A DNA stretch of 64,000 nucleotides, taken from the NCBI RefSeq assembly GCF_011386835.1, contig NC_088795.1:13187441-13251440 (forward strand), given 5' to 3'. The translations under genes were made by a program, and so were the position numbers. Source of the DNA: Chrysemys picta bellii. Its lineage: Eukaryota; Chordata; Testudines; Emydidae. Under the pieces are notes generated by a model. That model saw only the letters and a list, made by a program, of their open reading frames with translations, was not told where the DNA came from and did not search any database. Shown here piece after piece: positions 48,557-61,200 of the stretch (the first letter of the stretch is position 1; the number at the start of each line of letters is the position of its first letter).

Positions 48557-49139
48557 TAAACCTTAGTTTAGCAGTTGAGCTTGATATATATCACATTAGT
48601 CTATGTAAAACTGGCTGAAACAAGGTCTGGATTAGAGAGAAGTGAAACAATTCAGAAAAATCTAGATATTTCTGAAGATGCGTGAGGATGATCAATTCCC
48701 ATCCAAGAAAAATTCCTGTTGTAAAAGGATCGAGAAGAGAGTGAGAGAGAGTACTGAATAAACAGGTTCTGCAAATTACTCAGATAGGTGTGAATTCTCC
48801 GTTCTCATCCATGGACATTCTGCTTCACCAACCCTAATTTCCTCTTTATTGTGTGGGTTTTTAAGTGTCACTTACTAAAGCAGCTCAAACCATTAATATT
48901 TAAGAATTGTTGGGTACCAAAATAAAATTTCCCCCCTTCTTCACTCATATGCTACATCTGTTAAACTCCCTTTATTTCTATGGCACATGGACAATAAAAT
49001 GCTTGAAATGGCCCAGCTTTATGCGTGTTAAAAATTCCAGGCACCTAACCGTAATACTTTGCAGGTAATTTAGCTCCACCAGATATTGTGGACTAGCTCC
49101 TCAGCGGTGCCAGAGTTCTGCTCGTGGCATGTGAAGATG

Positions 49140-49250
49140 GAGGAAAGGTCTGAGCTGTTTTGAAAATCTAACCATAGGTGTCGCGGTGTCAACTGCTGGA
49201 TGCTGAGAAGCTTTGAAAATCTGCCCTCTTATTTAGGTGCCTTAGGAGAT
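49140..49250. repeat. Palindromic repeat fragment (ttttgaaaatctg family)
   Basis: gctgttttgaaaatctaacc and gctgagaagctttgaaaatctgccc belong to a family seen again near 54745-54885 (gtgttgagcacttttgaaagtctgcccc). Ends uncertain; non-coding. Confidence 0.4.
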
Positions 49251-49500
49251 GTTACACTTTTATTTTTGAAATTTGGCTAATTGTACATGGTAAACACTTG
49301 GAAATCTAGCTCTGAGCTGAAAAAAATCTGGCCTTCTGGGTCTATTTCTTTCACAAGTGTAGCACTGTTCACTGCAGTGGAATTTAAGCAGCATCAGTGA
49401 GAGAAGACTATCTCTCTTTAATGTAACATCTATTTGAATGTAATAACATTACTGAATATCACTTAGTCTACAATGGTTAGTTACATTCATTCAAGATTAA

Positions 49501-49613
49501 GGGCTTGATTCTATTCTTACTTACACCAGCATAGATCAGGATTAACTCTACTGAAGTCCAGTGGAGTTTCCACTAGTATAAAGCTGGTCAAAGTCAGAGG
49601 AGAATCAGGCCCC
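49501..49613. repeat. Palindromic MITE-like repeat (cttgattctattctta family)
   Basis: Left gggcttgattctattcttac and right agtcagaggagaatcaggcccc are decayed inverted ends. The middle contains paired actgaagtccagtgg text. Same family as 3230-3341; a partial third relative is near 56420-56520. Confidence 0.55.
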
Positions 49614-49900
49614 AGATCTGTATGAATAAGCATAGGTCAATATGAGACTTGAAGGAAATAATCAGGTTCACACGTAATCGTCTAGTCCATGCAAGTGACA
49701 GTTGCTGCTTAACATCCCATCAGCTCCTGTTTTCTTCAGCCAGCATATCAGGGAGAGGGAAACATGGAGACCACGTACTACTTCAAGCAGTTCTGGCACG
49801 GAGGGGAGTCTGTATTTTGTGGAGTTCTGTAACTTTACTGCTTGCATGGTTGGGAATCCATTCTGTCTGTGAGGCTGACTGCTCATGGCATGCCTTAGTT

Positions 49901-50125
49901 CAGGGGTTCTCAGACTTTTGTACTGGTGACCCCTTTCACACAATAAGCCTCTGAGTGTGACCCCCCCTTATACATTGAAAACACTTTTTATATACAGTAT
50001 TTAACACCGTTATAAATGCTGGAGGCAAAGCGGAGTTTGGGGTAGAGGCTGACAACTTATGACCCCCCATGTAATAACCTCGTGACCCCCTGAGGGGTCC
50101 TGACCCCCCAGTTTGAGAACCCCTG
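49901..50125. mobile_element. hAT-type MITE, 225 bp (caggggttctca family)
   Basis: Ends CAGGGGTTCTCAGACTT and, inverted, CAGGGGTTCTCAAACTGG. Exact 8-bp target duplication, ccttagtt, at 49893-49900 and 50126-50133. The interior has repeated gtgacccc units and no coding potential. Confidence 0.94.
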
Positions 50126-53100
50126 CCTTAGTTAGAAAAGGGCGTATGAAGGGGAGAGAAGATCAGGAATTAGTGCAGACGGTAAACTGTGCAGTACATC
50201 AGAATAACAGGACTCCTAGCCCTCCTCTTTTGCATTGCCGTTTCAAAGGTTGAAATTCCTCAGAGACTTTGCCAATATTTTAATAATTTAATTTTCCTTA
50301 ATAGACAAAAGTGGATCTTTGGATTTTTGATTCTTTGGCTGTACTGTAATGCAGTTTACTTGCACATACAGGTTGTAGGATACTGGTAATCTTTGGGGGA
50401 TATATCATAAAGGGATAGGTGGAGAATGACATGTGAGTAACAGGTAGACAAATGGATCAGCCCCACTTTTCTGTATGCAATACCTTCCCATTTGTACCAA
50501 CAAGGTGAGACTCAGGGCAGTGCAGGGCCAGCTGCAAAGCATACAAGTAGCCCAAAAGGCACAAGCAAAAAATCAGTTTCGAGCTACAATAGAGGCAGAA
50601 AGATCAGACTAGAAAGGTAACTCAGTAGGGAAATGCAGAAGATAGGTGCTTGATAGCATAGAATATATAAAAAGAAACCACACATCCGTGCTTAGGGCGT
50701 TACCGTACAGTGCTCATCTGAATTTTTTCCTGGGATGGATGGCTAATGTGTAAGTGTACATCCATGTTGCCTAAAACTTGCCTCCTTTTGGCTTCGCCAT
50801 GTGCCCTTTCACTTTGCACTGCTCCTCGCACGCTTTCAGGATATAGCTGAACTTCAATGCCTTTTGCACCACCACTAGAATTTCCACTAGATATGTTAGT
50901 AGTGCAAATGGTCTTTGTATGCTTGATCCCCTCCTATAACTATCTTTTTACGTTACCACAGAATAGAGCCTAATGCATTTTCCCAGGTCTGCATTTGGTT
51001 TTTGTATATGGTGACCAGATAACCCATTGGTCCTCGACTGTCCTGATTTTGTGAGAGGTAACTTGGGTGACCATACTGAACCACATCTTTTTATCCTGGT
51101 TTCCATATAATCCGCTAGTCTCCAACCTAGCACCTGCACCTCATTTTTGCTTGAAGCAATCCCATGACCTCCTCCCAAGTTCCCCCACAGGGGCTAGGCA
51201 GCAAGATGACGTTAGGATATGTACTCTTTGGTACCATGTCTCTCAATCCCTATTTTTTGTAATATAGCCTGAAATTTGTAGACACACAGAGACTGGTACA
51301 ATCTCCCTTAGAGAATTTGGTAAATGAATTAACATTTTTTAATTCCCATTACAAAAACAATCATTCCTGGGTTCTGCCACCCCAGAGCTGGACTCTCCAG
51401 TCCTGCCTGGCTTCCCTTTCCTGAGGGAAGGTTGGCTGGGGTGACCCCACCTGGACTGGGCCGTGAAGGTGAAACTGTGTTCTGCCCACAGAGAAGGCTG
51501 ATTTCTACAATAAGAGACTGTATTGGGCAGGAAGGAGACGACAGACATTTCCTTAGGCCTTTGGCTTTTTCGGCACCAGCTGCAGCTTCTGCAGTGCCTT
51601 GGAGTAAAATCCCCTAAAAGGCAAATGCAGTAACATGACTGGGAATGAGGCACGCAGATTGTTCAGATTAATTGTTAGAAGTTGGAAGTAAAATAGTAGA
51701 ATTTCTCTCAGAAAAGGCTCTGCCACAGAGAGGTCTGATTGAGCCTGGCTTCTATTGTGGAGCCCTATTAGAGCTGTTGGGAACTTCAGAGGTGGGACGT
51801 TTCCCATGCTGCCATTGATGACCAGTCTGCTTCTGCCCCCAAAGCTGCGAGTGATCCGAAGTACCATTATAATGGCTCTGTGGGCCATCGCACGATGGAG
51901 AACACTGTTGTGTGTTACAACAAGCCGGGCAGAGGCTTGCCGTCCCAGAATTCTCTAGTGTAGAGGTGGCTGAAGTGCTTTGGCATGGGAGGCGTCTGCC
52001 TCCACTTTTAAAAAATGTAAAAAGTGAATTTAAAACACTTGAAAATGCTGGAGAATGAAGTCCTTTGTTCATCCACAGAAAAAGTAGCAACAGTATATAA
52101 GCTTCTTCAATGGGCTCCATCAGTGTACCTCAAACCTTCTCCGGAATGATCTGGAATGCGTGGCTGGCTATTCAGTTCTTAGCCTCTCCGCCAAGGTCCC
52201 CAGCAAGAGTGCTGGTTGCAAAGATGTTTTTTTGATGTGGAACAGGATTGAGCCCGTGACCTCATTTCTCGTAGGTAATTAGATGGTAATGGCTTTCAGT
52301 CACTACTAACCCAGAATGGATATGAAACTGTGATTCAGAGCGGAAAGGCTCCATATTCCATTACCAATACTGTGACACAATCATGGACTGACACAGTATC
52401 AAGTTATAAAAACAGGATACTGAACCTGTTAAGGTAGGAATGCATACAAGGCTTACCAGGTTCTGTGTTTATTGCCACCCATTCCAGTTGTTCAGTGACT
52501 TTGTAATTCAATATTAACTGTTAGATCAGGAACACATCCATAGGATGCCATTAAATGCCAGGAAATGTTAATAATAAAAAGGTAACATGTTCTCATTGAT
52601 CAAGATTGCATTACTAACTCTAAATCAAGGACACTGCATTAACTATTTGTGTGCAATCCAGATGTATGTCTAGGCAAGAACACTATTATACATCTTTTAT
52701 GGAAAATCTGGTGTGGGCTACAGTTTGTGCCTGATGATAATGCAGTCAGAGTAGAATATGCTTTCTAAATTGAGCTGTTCTGCTTTGCCAGGTATTTTTG
52801 CATGGCAAGTCATCCTGAACCTATGCCATTTTCTTCTGTGTTTTATACTATTTAAATTTGCATTTCATAATATCAACTCAGATTAATTTTGCATGCTTGT
52901 GTGAAATCGGACACTTGCTTTGGGTACTGTTGGCTTTAGAGTAATTAATTGTTTTTAAATGAACATTTCCCCTCCCCCCCCTTTTAAATAGCAGTGTTAC
53001 TGTGGCGGCAGAAGATTAAGTTAAGGGGAGTGTTATTAGGTACAGTAAATGAGTTGGGGTTTTTTGTGGTAGGTCTCTCTTAAAAACATGGTTTATATTC

Positions 53101-54018
53101 TGTACATATAAAAAACCATGGAAATTTCACTTAATTCTTGCAACTTATTCTGCTATTCCTTGTACAAAAAGGCACACACATTATGAATAACATAATTATG
53201 GGCTCCTTTCTTTTTTGTAGACTTAACACAGAAAAGAAAAAACACATATTAAAGCAGGGAAGGGAAGCCAGAGTTACCTTCTGGACTTCACACTGCCTTT
53301 GGACACAGCTACTTTCAAACTGAAGGCAAACAGCTTTGTAGAAATTGGGTTATTTAAACAAAATGTGTGTGCCAAAATAAGGTCTTACACCAGTAACATA
53401 GCAACTGTAGGCACAAACTCACTTTTGGCCAGAAAAATGGCAAGAAAATAAACCATTAACATGCAAAGGGATTTGTTCATTCCCAGTCTAATAATGCTGG
53501 TTATCCACAAGAAAGGGAAAAAACTGTGTGATGTTACTTGACTTATTCCAGCCTAAAAATCACAATGATTACTGCCACTCATATAATAAAAATAAAGGAA
53601 AAATGAAACAGTAGTATTTACAGTTACTTAAATTCCATAATATTTAAGTAATGTGTTAACCATCAAAATGAATAAATGATGGTAACAGATTATTTTATTA
53701 TTTAAGTGAATTCAGTCAAACTGTTTCAAACACCCTCCCACCCCTCCGAAAGAATGATGTAGGCAAAATATGTGGTTTGGCTCCTGACCCCACTGAAGTA
53801 AATATTCTTCATGCAGTAAAGCATTTTGGAAACTAAAGCTATCTATAAGAATAATAAAATCACAATGACTTTGTTGCTCAGTATGAATGCTATTGGAAAT
53901 CATAGATATTTCAGATAAGTTTTATTGATGATTGCAATTGATATCACCTTTCATTTCCTTTAGACATTTCTCTCCAGTAATTTATAACGTAGGGTCCAAT
54001 CCTGATACTACTGGACAC

Positions 54019-54141
54019 AAGGGTTGCCAATTTTGATTGGACGTATTCCTGGAGGTTTCATCACATGACATAATCTTTAATTAAAGATTAATCTTTAATT
54101 TCTGGAGACTCCAGGACAATCCTGGAGGGTTGGTGACCCTA
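54019..54141. mobile_element. 123-bp MITE (gggttgccaa family)
   Basis: Left end AGGGTTGCCAA and right end GTTGGTGACCCT are imperfect inverted repeats. The centre holds a perfect 20-bp palindrome at 54071-54090. Inner ctggaggtttc and ggagactccagg pieces also fold. It matches from memory a very common turtle MITE. Confidence 0.75.
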
Positions 54142-54744
54142 GACAGTACGTATTGCTGTTTAAAGGCAAATCCACTGATTTCAAGGTACAGCAGTGAAAA
54201 CCAAGTAGGAGATCCAGCATGCTATACATTCTTATGGATATAAGAATGCTACTTTTCAGTACACCTCCCATTCTTCAAATTCTAAGGAAAAAAGCAGTGG
54301 TAGGTGATAGTGTTCATGCACTTTGAGGGAATTTTTTTGATGACTTCTTAAATTTGTAACTTTTGCATTTTAAACCTTCACAGTTCATTTACATCTGACC
54401 TATTGAGACTGAGCTGAAATAATTTTTCTATTTCGTACAAAAGCCCATAGTGTCGTTATGATTCAGAATTGAAATGCAAAGCTTTGGTTTTCGTTGGAAC
54501 TCTGTCCCCATGCATGTCTGCAAAATTACTGATGGGGAGGGGCTGCCTTTGAGCCTTCCCGATCTTGTGCTGCTCCGGCGGCTGAAGAGGCACCTGATGT
54601 AACTCCCTGGGACCTGTCTAACTTAAAGGGATCCGGAATCTTCAATGCACCTACCAGTCCCGACACACTTCTCACACCAGGCCTTGTAAGCAGATCCCTG
54701 GTGAGAACTAGGGCTTTTGTAGCCTCTTGATGTTGCTCTGGCCC

Positions 54745-54885
54745 TTTTGCCCAACTTGGACCAGGGGGTTAGGCTCTCAGCCCAGATTATGAGTTCAGCT
54801 CCCATTCAATGCGCCAGCATCTTGTGAGTATCTGGACCCAGTTGTGGGTGTTGAGCACTTTTGAAAGTCTGCCCCTAAATCTCAT
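54745..54885. repeat. Palindromic repeat fragment (gagcacttttgaaagtctg family)
   Basis: Contains gggtgttgagcacttttgaaagtctgcccctaaatctc, an end of the family also represented at 49140-49250. The opposite end is not clear. Confidence 0.35.
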
Positions 54886-55318
54886 CTTATTCCATACAGT
54901 ATATGTTCAGTGTGGTTACAGGCAGGGCCATAACTTTAAAATTCATGGCTTACATGCATTTAAATCCTCTGCCAGAATGTTACATCGAAAAGCTCTTTTG
55001 CACTGAATTTCTTTGGTTTCTGAAAAGAGAGGAGAAGAATAATCAATATGCCACTCTCTAAAGATAATGCATTGAAATAAATGCATGTTAGTCAGCGTGA
55101 GAGTTTGAAATGTCGTCTTATTGGCGAAAGGCTTCATCGCACTATATTTCGTTTTCTAGGGGGGAGCCATACTCGAGTGTTGGCCTCAGTCAAAGCTTAT
55201 TTCTGCCATTTTAAGAATGCCACAGTGCCTTTGCTCTCGCACGCTGATGTGACACCTGTAATGCATAACTTTGTGACTTTATGGTTGGATCACAGCAATG
55301 TTACACATTATATACTGG

Positions 55319-55393
55319 TTTCAGAGTAGCAGCCGTGTTAGTCTGTATCCGTAAAAAGAACAGGAGTACTTGTGGCACCTTAGAGACTAACAA
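55319..55393 (-). mobile_element. 75-bp 5'-truncated retrocopy of the Penelope-like 3' tail
   Basis: Read on the minus strand it gives ttgttagtctctaaggtgcc...cagactaacacggctgctac, the terminal part of the family seen at 16433 and 19321. Exact 12-bp target duplications, attatatactgg, flank it at 55307-55318 and 55394-55405. Variable-length duplication plus 5' truncation indicates target-primed reverse transcription. The near-perfect state suggests a fairly young insertion. Confidence 0.85.
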
Positions 55394-56873
55394 ATTATAT
55401 ACTGGCTTACTTTTCATCTGAATCTGGTATCTGGAGTTGATGCAGAAGGCTGCACCATGTTGACTGATTGGGAATTAATGTAAGAGATTCTGCTCAGGTG
55501 CTTGATTGCTTCTGTACTTATCTGTACATTTCTGTGCACGCCTAGTATTAAGCTTTACTTGTAGAGGGGAGCTCTCAGAAATGCAGCGAGGGGTTTGCCT
55601 GTCATACACATACCAGCCCCAGCAGCTCCCAGGGACGCTGGGCAGGTTGTGCAGAAAAGGTTGTATTTGGGGCTGTATTCCCTGTATTCTTTTCCTAACC
55701 CTCTCATCCTACCACCTGAACCCTGCCTCATCTGGAGCCCATCCCCCCCACCCCCACCCCAACCCACATGGGGAGAGGGCTGTGCTGAGTTCAGCTGGGA
55801 GGGGAGATGGTGCTGCTGAGGTGGCTGGTTTGTCCTCTGCCCCTCACTCCCCAAGGAAGCACTGTGATCCAGGAGCAGAGAGCCCCTTTGCACTTGGCGG
55901 GGGGGTAGGGGGGGTGCACGGCCTGCCCAGTATTCCCACATTGGGATGTCTCTGTGTAACTCAAATACTTGGATGCAAAGTGACTAAATCGTACCATAGG
56001 GGAGAGAATATTGAACAACATTGAAGAAAGATTGGTTGCATAATGATGGTTTATAGTCACCTTCTTGCCTGGTACATACGTTTTTATATAGGCGTTGATG
56101 GTTTTTATTATGCCTTTGAAAGTAGGTGGCAGATTGCTCAAAATATAATATCCCATTGGCGATACCAGTGAAAAAACACATAGTCTGCATATGCGTTTTT
56201 TCCACATGTTCACTGTACCCAGTCACTCTGCCAAACAGAATATAGGCTGCTGCTCTCTGAGCTAAAGGAAGTTTGAAAGCTCAAGGCTTTTTTTTTTTCC
56301 CCCTAAGAGGATTGTTTAAAGACGGTCTTCCCCTTGATTACGCTGCTTACTTCTCTCCCCATTGGTTGCTGTGATTTACATTCAAGTTATCAGAAGATGA
56401 CTTTTTACTACGTGATCATGAACCTGATTCTCCTTTCACTCCTGCCCGCCTGGTTTATTCTGATGTAAATGATTCCAGTGAGTTTAGTCCCAGTTAATAC
56501 TAGTGTCAGTGAAAGCAGAGTTAAGCCTTACATCTGTAAGTCCAGTTCACAGCCCTTCCAAGAGAAAGGTACAGAGAGGAGGGGTTTGAATGTCCTGTTC
56601 ATCCACAGGAATCAATAATTAGGAGGTTGAATGGCATGCAGTTGTTTAGGGGGAGTGTCCAGGTGACTGTAGTCCAGTAAAATTAAGGCCCAATCCTGTA
56701 AGGTGTTGAGCACTTCCTGTGGGATGCTGAGCACAGACGAATTGAAGACACTTGGCACTGCATTCATCAAGTCATAAATATCTGTATTAATAGCTAATTA
56801 AAATATCAGTCTTACTCATTACATACAAATGCTAGAATTCCTGTTAAACTTGTGCCTTAGGCATGTATTTTGT

Positions 56874-56893
56874 TGTGTGTGTGTGTGTGTGTG
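56874..56893. repeat. (GT)10 microsatellite
   Basis: GT run followed directly by gcgggggggt, about 270 bp upstream of the exon acceptor at 57160. Confidence 0.9.
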
Positions 56894-57160
56894 CGGGGGG
56901 GTGTTTGAGAGCTTGTCCATGGACAGGTCAAAATACTCAGTAGCTAGAAATATTCTGGATCCAGTGTAAAGCCCAAATAAAAACAAACCCAACAATGATT
57001 TTATTTTATGGTGCAGTAATCTGTCTGTGTTACGTTCAGTTGCTGGCAGTTGTACTCTTCACACATCTTTAAAATGTCAGTAGACGCTTATCAATGTATC
57101 GAGTCAGGAAAATGGATTTTTGACATACTTTGTGCTCTTCCTCTCCTCCCTCCTCACCAG

Positions 57161-57317
57161 GCTGGAATGATAAGAACTGATAAGGATGAATATTTCATTG
57201 AACCTTTGGAAAGAGGCAAACAAATGGAAGAAGAGAGAGGAAGAATTCACGTGGTCTACAAGAGATCAGCTGTAACACAAGATCCTGGCGACATGCTCCT
57301 AGACTTCCATACGGAAG
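57161..57317 (+). CDS. ADAMTS3: ADAMTS3 propeptide exon (probably coding exon 3)
   Basis: The exon has 52 codons plus one base. It starts after a pyrimidine-rich acceptor (ctcctcaccag) and ends at GAAG|gtacag. Entry is phase 0, matching the exon ending at 6613, so the joined reading is SNCDGL-AGMIRTD across the intron. Exit is phase 1. It encodes more of the Pep_M12B propeptide; EYFIEPLERGKQMEEE (residues 10-25) and GRIHVVYKRSAV (27-38) are hallmarks of the ADAMTS2/3/14 group and closest to ADAMTS3. The tail (TQDPGDMLLDFHTE) is the variable stretch before the furin site, which lies in a later exon outside the window. No frameshift or stop is present, so the gene looks intact here. Confidence 0.92.
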
Positions 57318-57569
57318 GTACAGCAGATGTCCATGGTTGCTTAGAAATCTATTCCAGATAGCTATAGCTTCTTCCATTAACCTTTGAAAAAAGCACTTTT
57401 GACTAAGATAGATGAAAAATAAAATAATGTGTCACTGAAATCTTTCCTCGGTTACATATACACAGTGTGCCCTGATGACGACAACAACAGGTGTTCATGC
57501 ATATTTGACAACAGAACTTGGCCATGCATTTTTTTTAAAAGAAATGTTGCAAAATACTTTGCTCTTTAG

Positions 57570-57640
57570 AAGCCTGAACCTGCTCTCATTAAAGTCAATG
57601 GCAAAATTCCTATTGACTTCAGCGGAAGCAGCAATGCGCT
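57570..57640. repeat. Small palindromic repeat (aagtcaatggcaaaatt family)
   Basis: gcctgaacctgctctcattaaagtcaatgg and cctattgacttcagcggaagcag are inverted complements around caaaattc. Same family as 8629, 13208 and 17400. Confidence 0.55.
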
Positions 57641-58134
57641 CTACATAATGTGAGAAGATCTTGTGGGATATTTCATGTAACTAGAAATGCTCACTCACAT
57701 AAATTGAATATCCCACACAGCTTACAAAACTTTTGTTTAAACTTTTGGGGTTTTGTTTCTTTTCCCAGTGATGGCTATGTTGTACAAATGGCTGTGATTT
57801 TTAAATCCTCTCCTGAATGTGATTAATGCAATTTCAAAATAATTGGTTTGATAGGATATGTTTTTACATAACCAAGAGTTGCACTCAATTTTCAAGCCAA
57901 TGTGGTTGGTCCATCTGAAAATAATTATTGTGCAGTCTTGTCCGTTAGAGTTTTTTTCTCTTTAACTTTTTACAAATGCTTGAGGGCCCAAGACATAGAG
58001 GAGCAAATAGCAACTTTTTTTCAAATAAGACTGGTAACATTGAGGTGGAGCACAGGCTGGAGATTTTAAAAAAGGCTTTTGTTTTTCAGATGTATCAGAG
58101 AAACCGCTTTTTGATATTAGTGAGCTGTCTAATC

Positions 58135-58291
58135 CAGGGCTTCTCAACCTGGGTGGGGGGCGGGGTAGAGAACAGGTTTCAAGGGGTTGGGACTTCACTT
58201 TTTCTTAATGTTTAGAGGAAGGTGGGGGGCCCATACATTTTCCGGTTGTAAGTTGTGTGGTGGTACAGTATGGAAAGGATGAGACCCACTG
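58135..58291. mobile_element. hAT-type MITE, 157 bp (cagggcttctcaacc family)
   Basis: Left end CAGGGCTTCTCAACCTGG; right end gagacccactg, the decayed complement of the usual cagtggttctca terminus. Flanking sequences gtctaatc (58127-58134) and ctctaaac (58292-58299) match at six of eight positions. Interior is G-rich and non-coding. Confidence 0.7.
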
Positions 58292-61200
58292 CTCTAAACC
58301 ACCGGTTGTTGACATGTCTAGCTGTGGAATACATGTTCATGGACGGAATGGGAGGATAGTGGTGATCTCAAGTTGACCCTCCTGAAAACTTCAAGAGATT
58401 CTTATTTTCATTTTGATACCACAGTTTTCTTATTAAAGGGTAGGGAAAACTTGTTCCCTTTCAATGCTCTAACTTTTCTCCCCACCATCTTTCAGTTTTC
58501 CATCCTCCCCCAATTGTCTATGCACCCATACCCCAATAACAAGGCATAAATCTGTGCTTGTAATTAACCAAGCCATGAGTGGTACTGTGTATGGAAATGG
58601 AAAAACCAAGGTCGGTAAAATCTTTGACCGGCAGAAAACAAACACTGCTGCACAGCAAGTCGTCACAGAGTTAAATTGTTCATTGTGGGTTGGCAGCTTC
58701 TCTCCAAAAGATAGCAGCTTTATACCTAATCCCAGCTGGTTTCTACCAAGTTGAACAGCACCTTACCTCTTAGCCAGCATCACAGGCTGATTTATACAGA
58801 GCTCAGCAGCACCTCATTGTATTGTAAACTATTTGCAAACCAGTCTGACTGAATCTGAGGAGGGTCAGAGCCAATGCATACTTGATGATAAAGGAGCAAG
58901 ATGTGGAGCAGCTGCATCTGGTGAGCTTATGGAAACAGGCTCAGCATTGCATTCCCCAAGCAGCCCTCCTAGGATGCTAGGCATGATCCATACAAGTCCT
59001 GTGCTAGCTCAGGTTGTTGCAAGCTTAGGAGTGCAGTAAACTCCACTCCATGCAGCTGCTGCCAGAGGAGGGGAAATGGGGATAGAGACTGGGGTCCCTC
59101 TGTTTTAAATAAACTGGAAAATTGGTTGCTTCATTTGGAGGCAGTGAGGGACACCTGGGGGTAGTATACTGCAGCCTGTCTCCTTTCCGACTGCCAGATG
59201 GTGGTGATGGGGTTGCCTAACTTAAGATTCCTCTAGCTGGCTGTCAGTCAGACAGGGAAAACCACTATCCCTTCCTTTCCCCCCAGACCTGAAGTTCTTA
59301 CTTTGTATGTTCAGAACTTCTCAGAAGCCCACAGTCCCCAGCTGGGAAGGAATGAAAACTTGCTCCCATAGGAGGGGAAAAGTTGGGCAATTGTGTAAGC
59401 AGTATCTAGGGGTCAGATGTGACGGGGAGGGAAAGTGCTCCTCCAAGCTCCGCCCACAAAATAAGCTCTGCCCACATGAGATGCTACTCACAGTAGATTG
59501 CACAGATGTTCAAAACATGACCACGTGTGCGATCTGCGTTGATTGAACTTCTCTTCTCCTCAGCAGGGTCTGAATGCACATGTGGGCTGTACTGAGCTCC
59601 TCGTGCTCCTCTTCCCCTCAGTGAGGCTGGCATGTTCCAATGAGCTTCTTGAGCTTGGTTCCCCTTTGGGGCGAGGGGGCTCTGTTAGGTTCCTTCGGTT
59701 TGAGTCCTTCTTGACTGGGAACTGGGGGAAAGTGGCAATACTCTCCCAAGCCTACTGACTGGTGCTGCCAGAATGAGCCATCCCTTACAATAGCTTGTGT
59801 AGCTGTTCACAGTATGATTGTTCCCATTCCTTTTCTTACACGTCTTTATGATCAGAGAAACAGATAATACTTTAAAAGCCACAGTGGTTGTCATTGGGTA
59901 TCTTGAGTTAGTGCCCAGGGAGATGCAGGGAGCAGGTCACACCTCTCAAGGATTGTTTCAGGTTCTGCGAACACAGGCAGACATCACTGTACCAGTTACA
60001 CTCAGCTCACTGTTTTTGAACCTCTCACCCACCATAACAGCTCGAGACTGACTTTCTGTTTAAAATGAAAGCTTACGCTCCAGAGACTAAGGCAGCATGG
60101 AAGAGGTTGCCGCCGAATCTAACCTTGGTGATCGTGCAGTGAGGTGTTCTCTCTCTGGGAATGAGAAGACCACGGAGCCTTGCTGGATCATGGAGTTCTC
60201 AACGTCAGTGTGCCATGGAAGTTCCGGGTCCCATGTTTTGGTCCTTTCCTAACCAAAAAAACCAAAACAAATAAAACCTCTTTCATGGTAGTACTCAGAA
60301 TCTATATATACTGATCACTCGGGCAGAGATTCCTTCTTGGTGTACCGTGTACATTGTCTTTATCACTTCTTTTTGGATGGTGCAGAACCTTTCAGTTTAG
60401 AAGATCTTGTTGTTCTCTGCCCCCTCTGTCACTTTCTAATACATGCTTTGACTTCTTTTTTTTTTAAGGATTTATACAGTACCTTTTTGTACCTTATTTT
60501 TTTGTTTCTTATGATATCATCTGCAAAATATTTCCCCCTTTAGTACCATAATTTAAAATCCATTATTTAATAACACTAAAATGCTTCAACTCTATTTGCC
60601 ACTTAGTATCATACTGCACTGTTTCAGCTAGAGCTGGTTAACATTTTCTGAATTTCAGATTTTTAATTTGGGGGGACCCAAAATATTTTTAATTAAAATT
60701 TGCAACCATTTTTAGTAGCAAGCTCTTCAGTGTTGTCATAATATGATCCAGCAACGATTTTCAAGAGAGCATACAGCCATACATTGTGGTATATTGGAGG
60801 GGTTTTATATTTCCGAGATATGTTATTTGTAAAAGGACACTTTTATCGTAGCAGCCCATAATAAGCATTTCTTTAAATATAATGTATCCAGGAAATATAA
60901 TTCCCTATCCCAATTATTAAAATAAAGTTCCCTTGATAGTGAAAACACTACCGTCCCCTCCAAACTGCAGTGTGCATGCATAAAATCTCAACTAGTCTTC
61001 AAGATGAGCCAACATGGAGTGTGGGGTTTATTTTGGCCTTTATATTTGTGTCATGCTGTTACCTTGGCTCTGCCAGTCAGTTTCTTTTTTGTGAATTGGT
61101 AGATAGCACCAAAAGGACTGTGTGAGGTACAGATTACCTACATGCCAGTAAGTCTAATTGCAGGTCTGTCAATCTTGACAGTGTCCCTTTAACATCATCC

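Noticed and set aside
51005..51085. A possible second copy of the ggtgaccaga MITE seen at 7865.
   Set aside because: ggtgaccagat and gggtgaccata occur, but in direct rather than inverted orientation, and the gtcccgat interior is not preserved.
55506..56024. A 172-codon open frame on the + strand and 128- and 140-codon ones opposite.
   Set aside because: Pro/His-rich low-complexity readings of a C-rich intron stretch; no start context, splice signals or domain.
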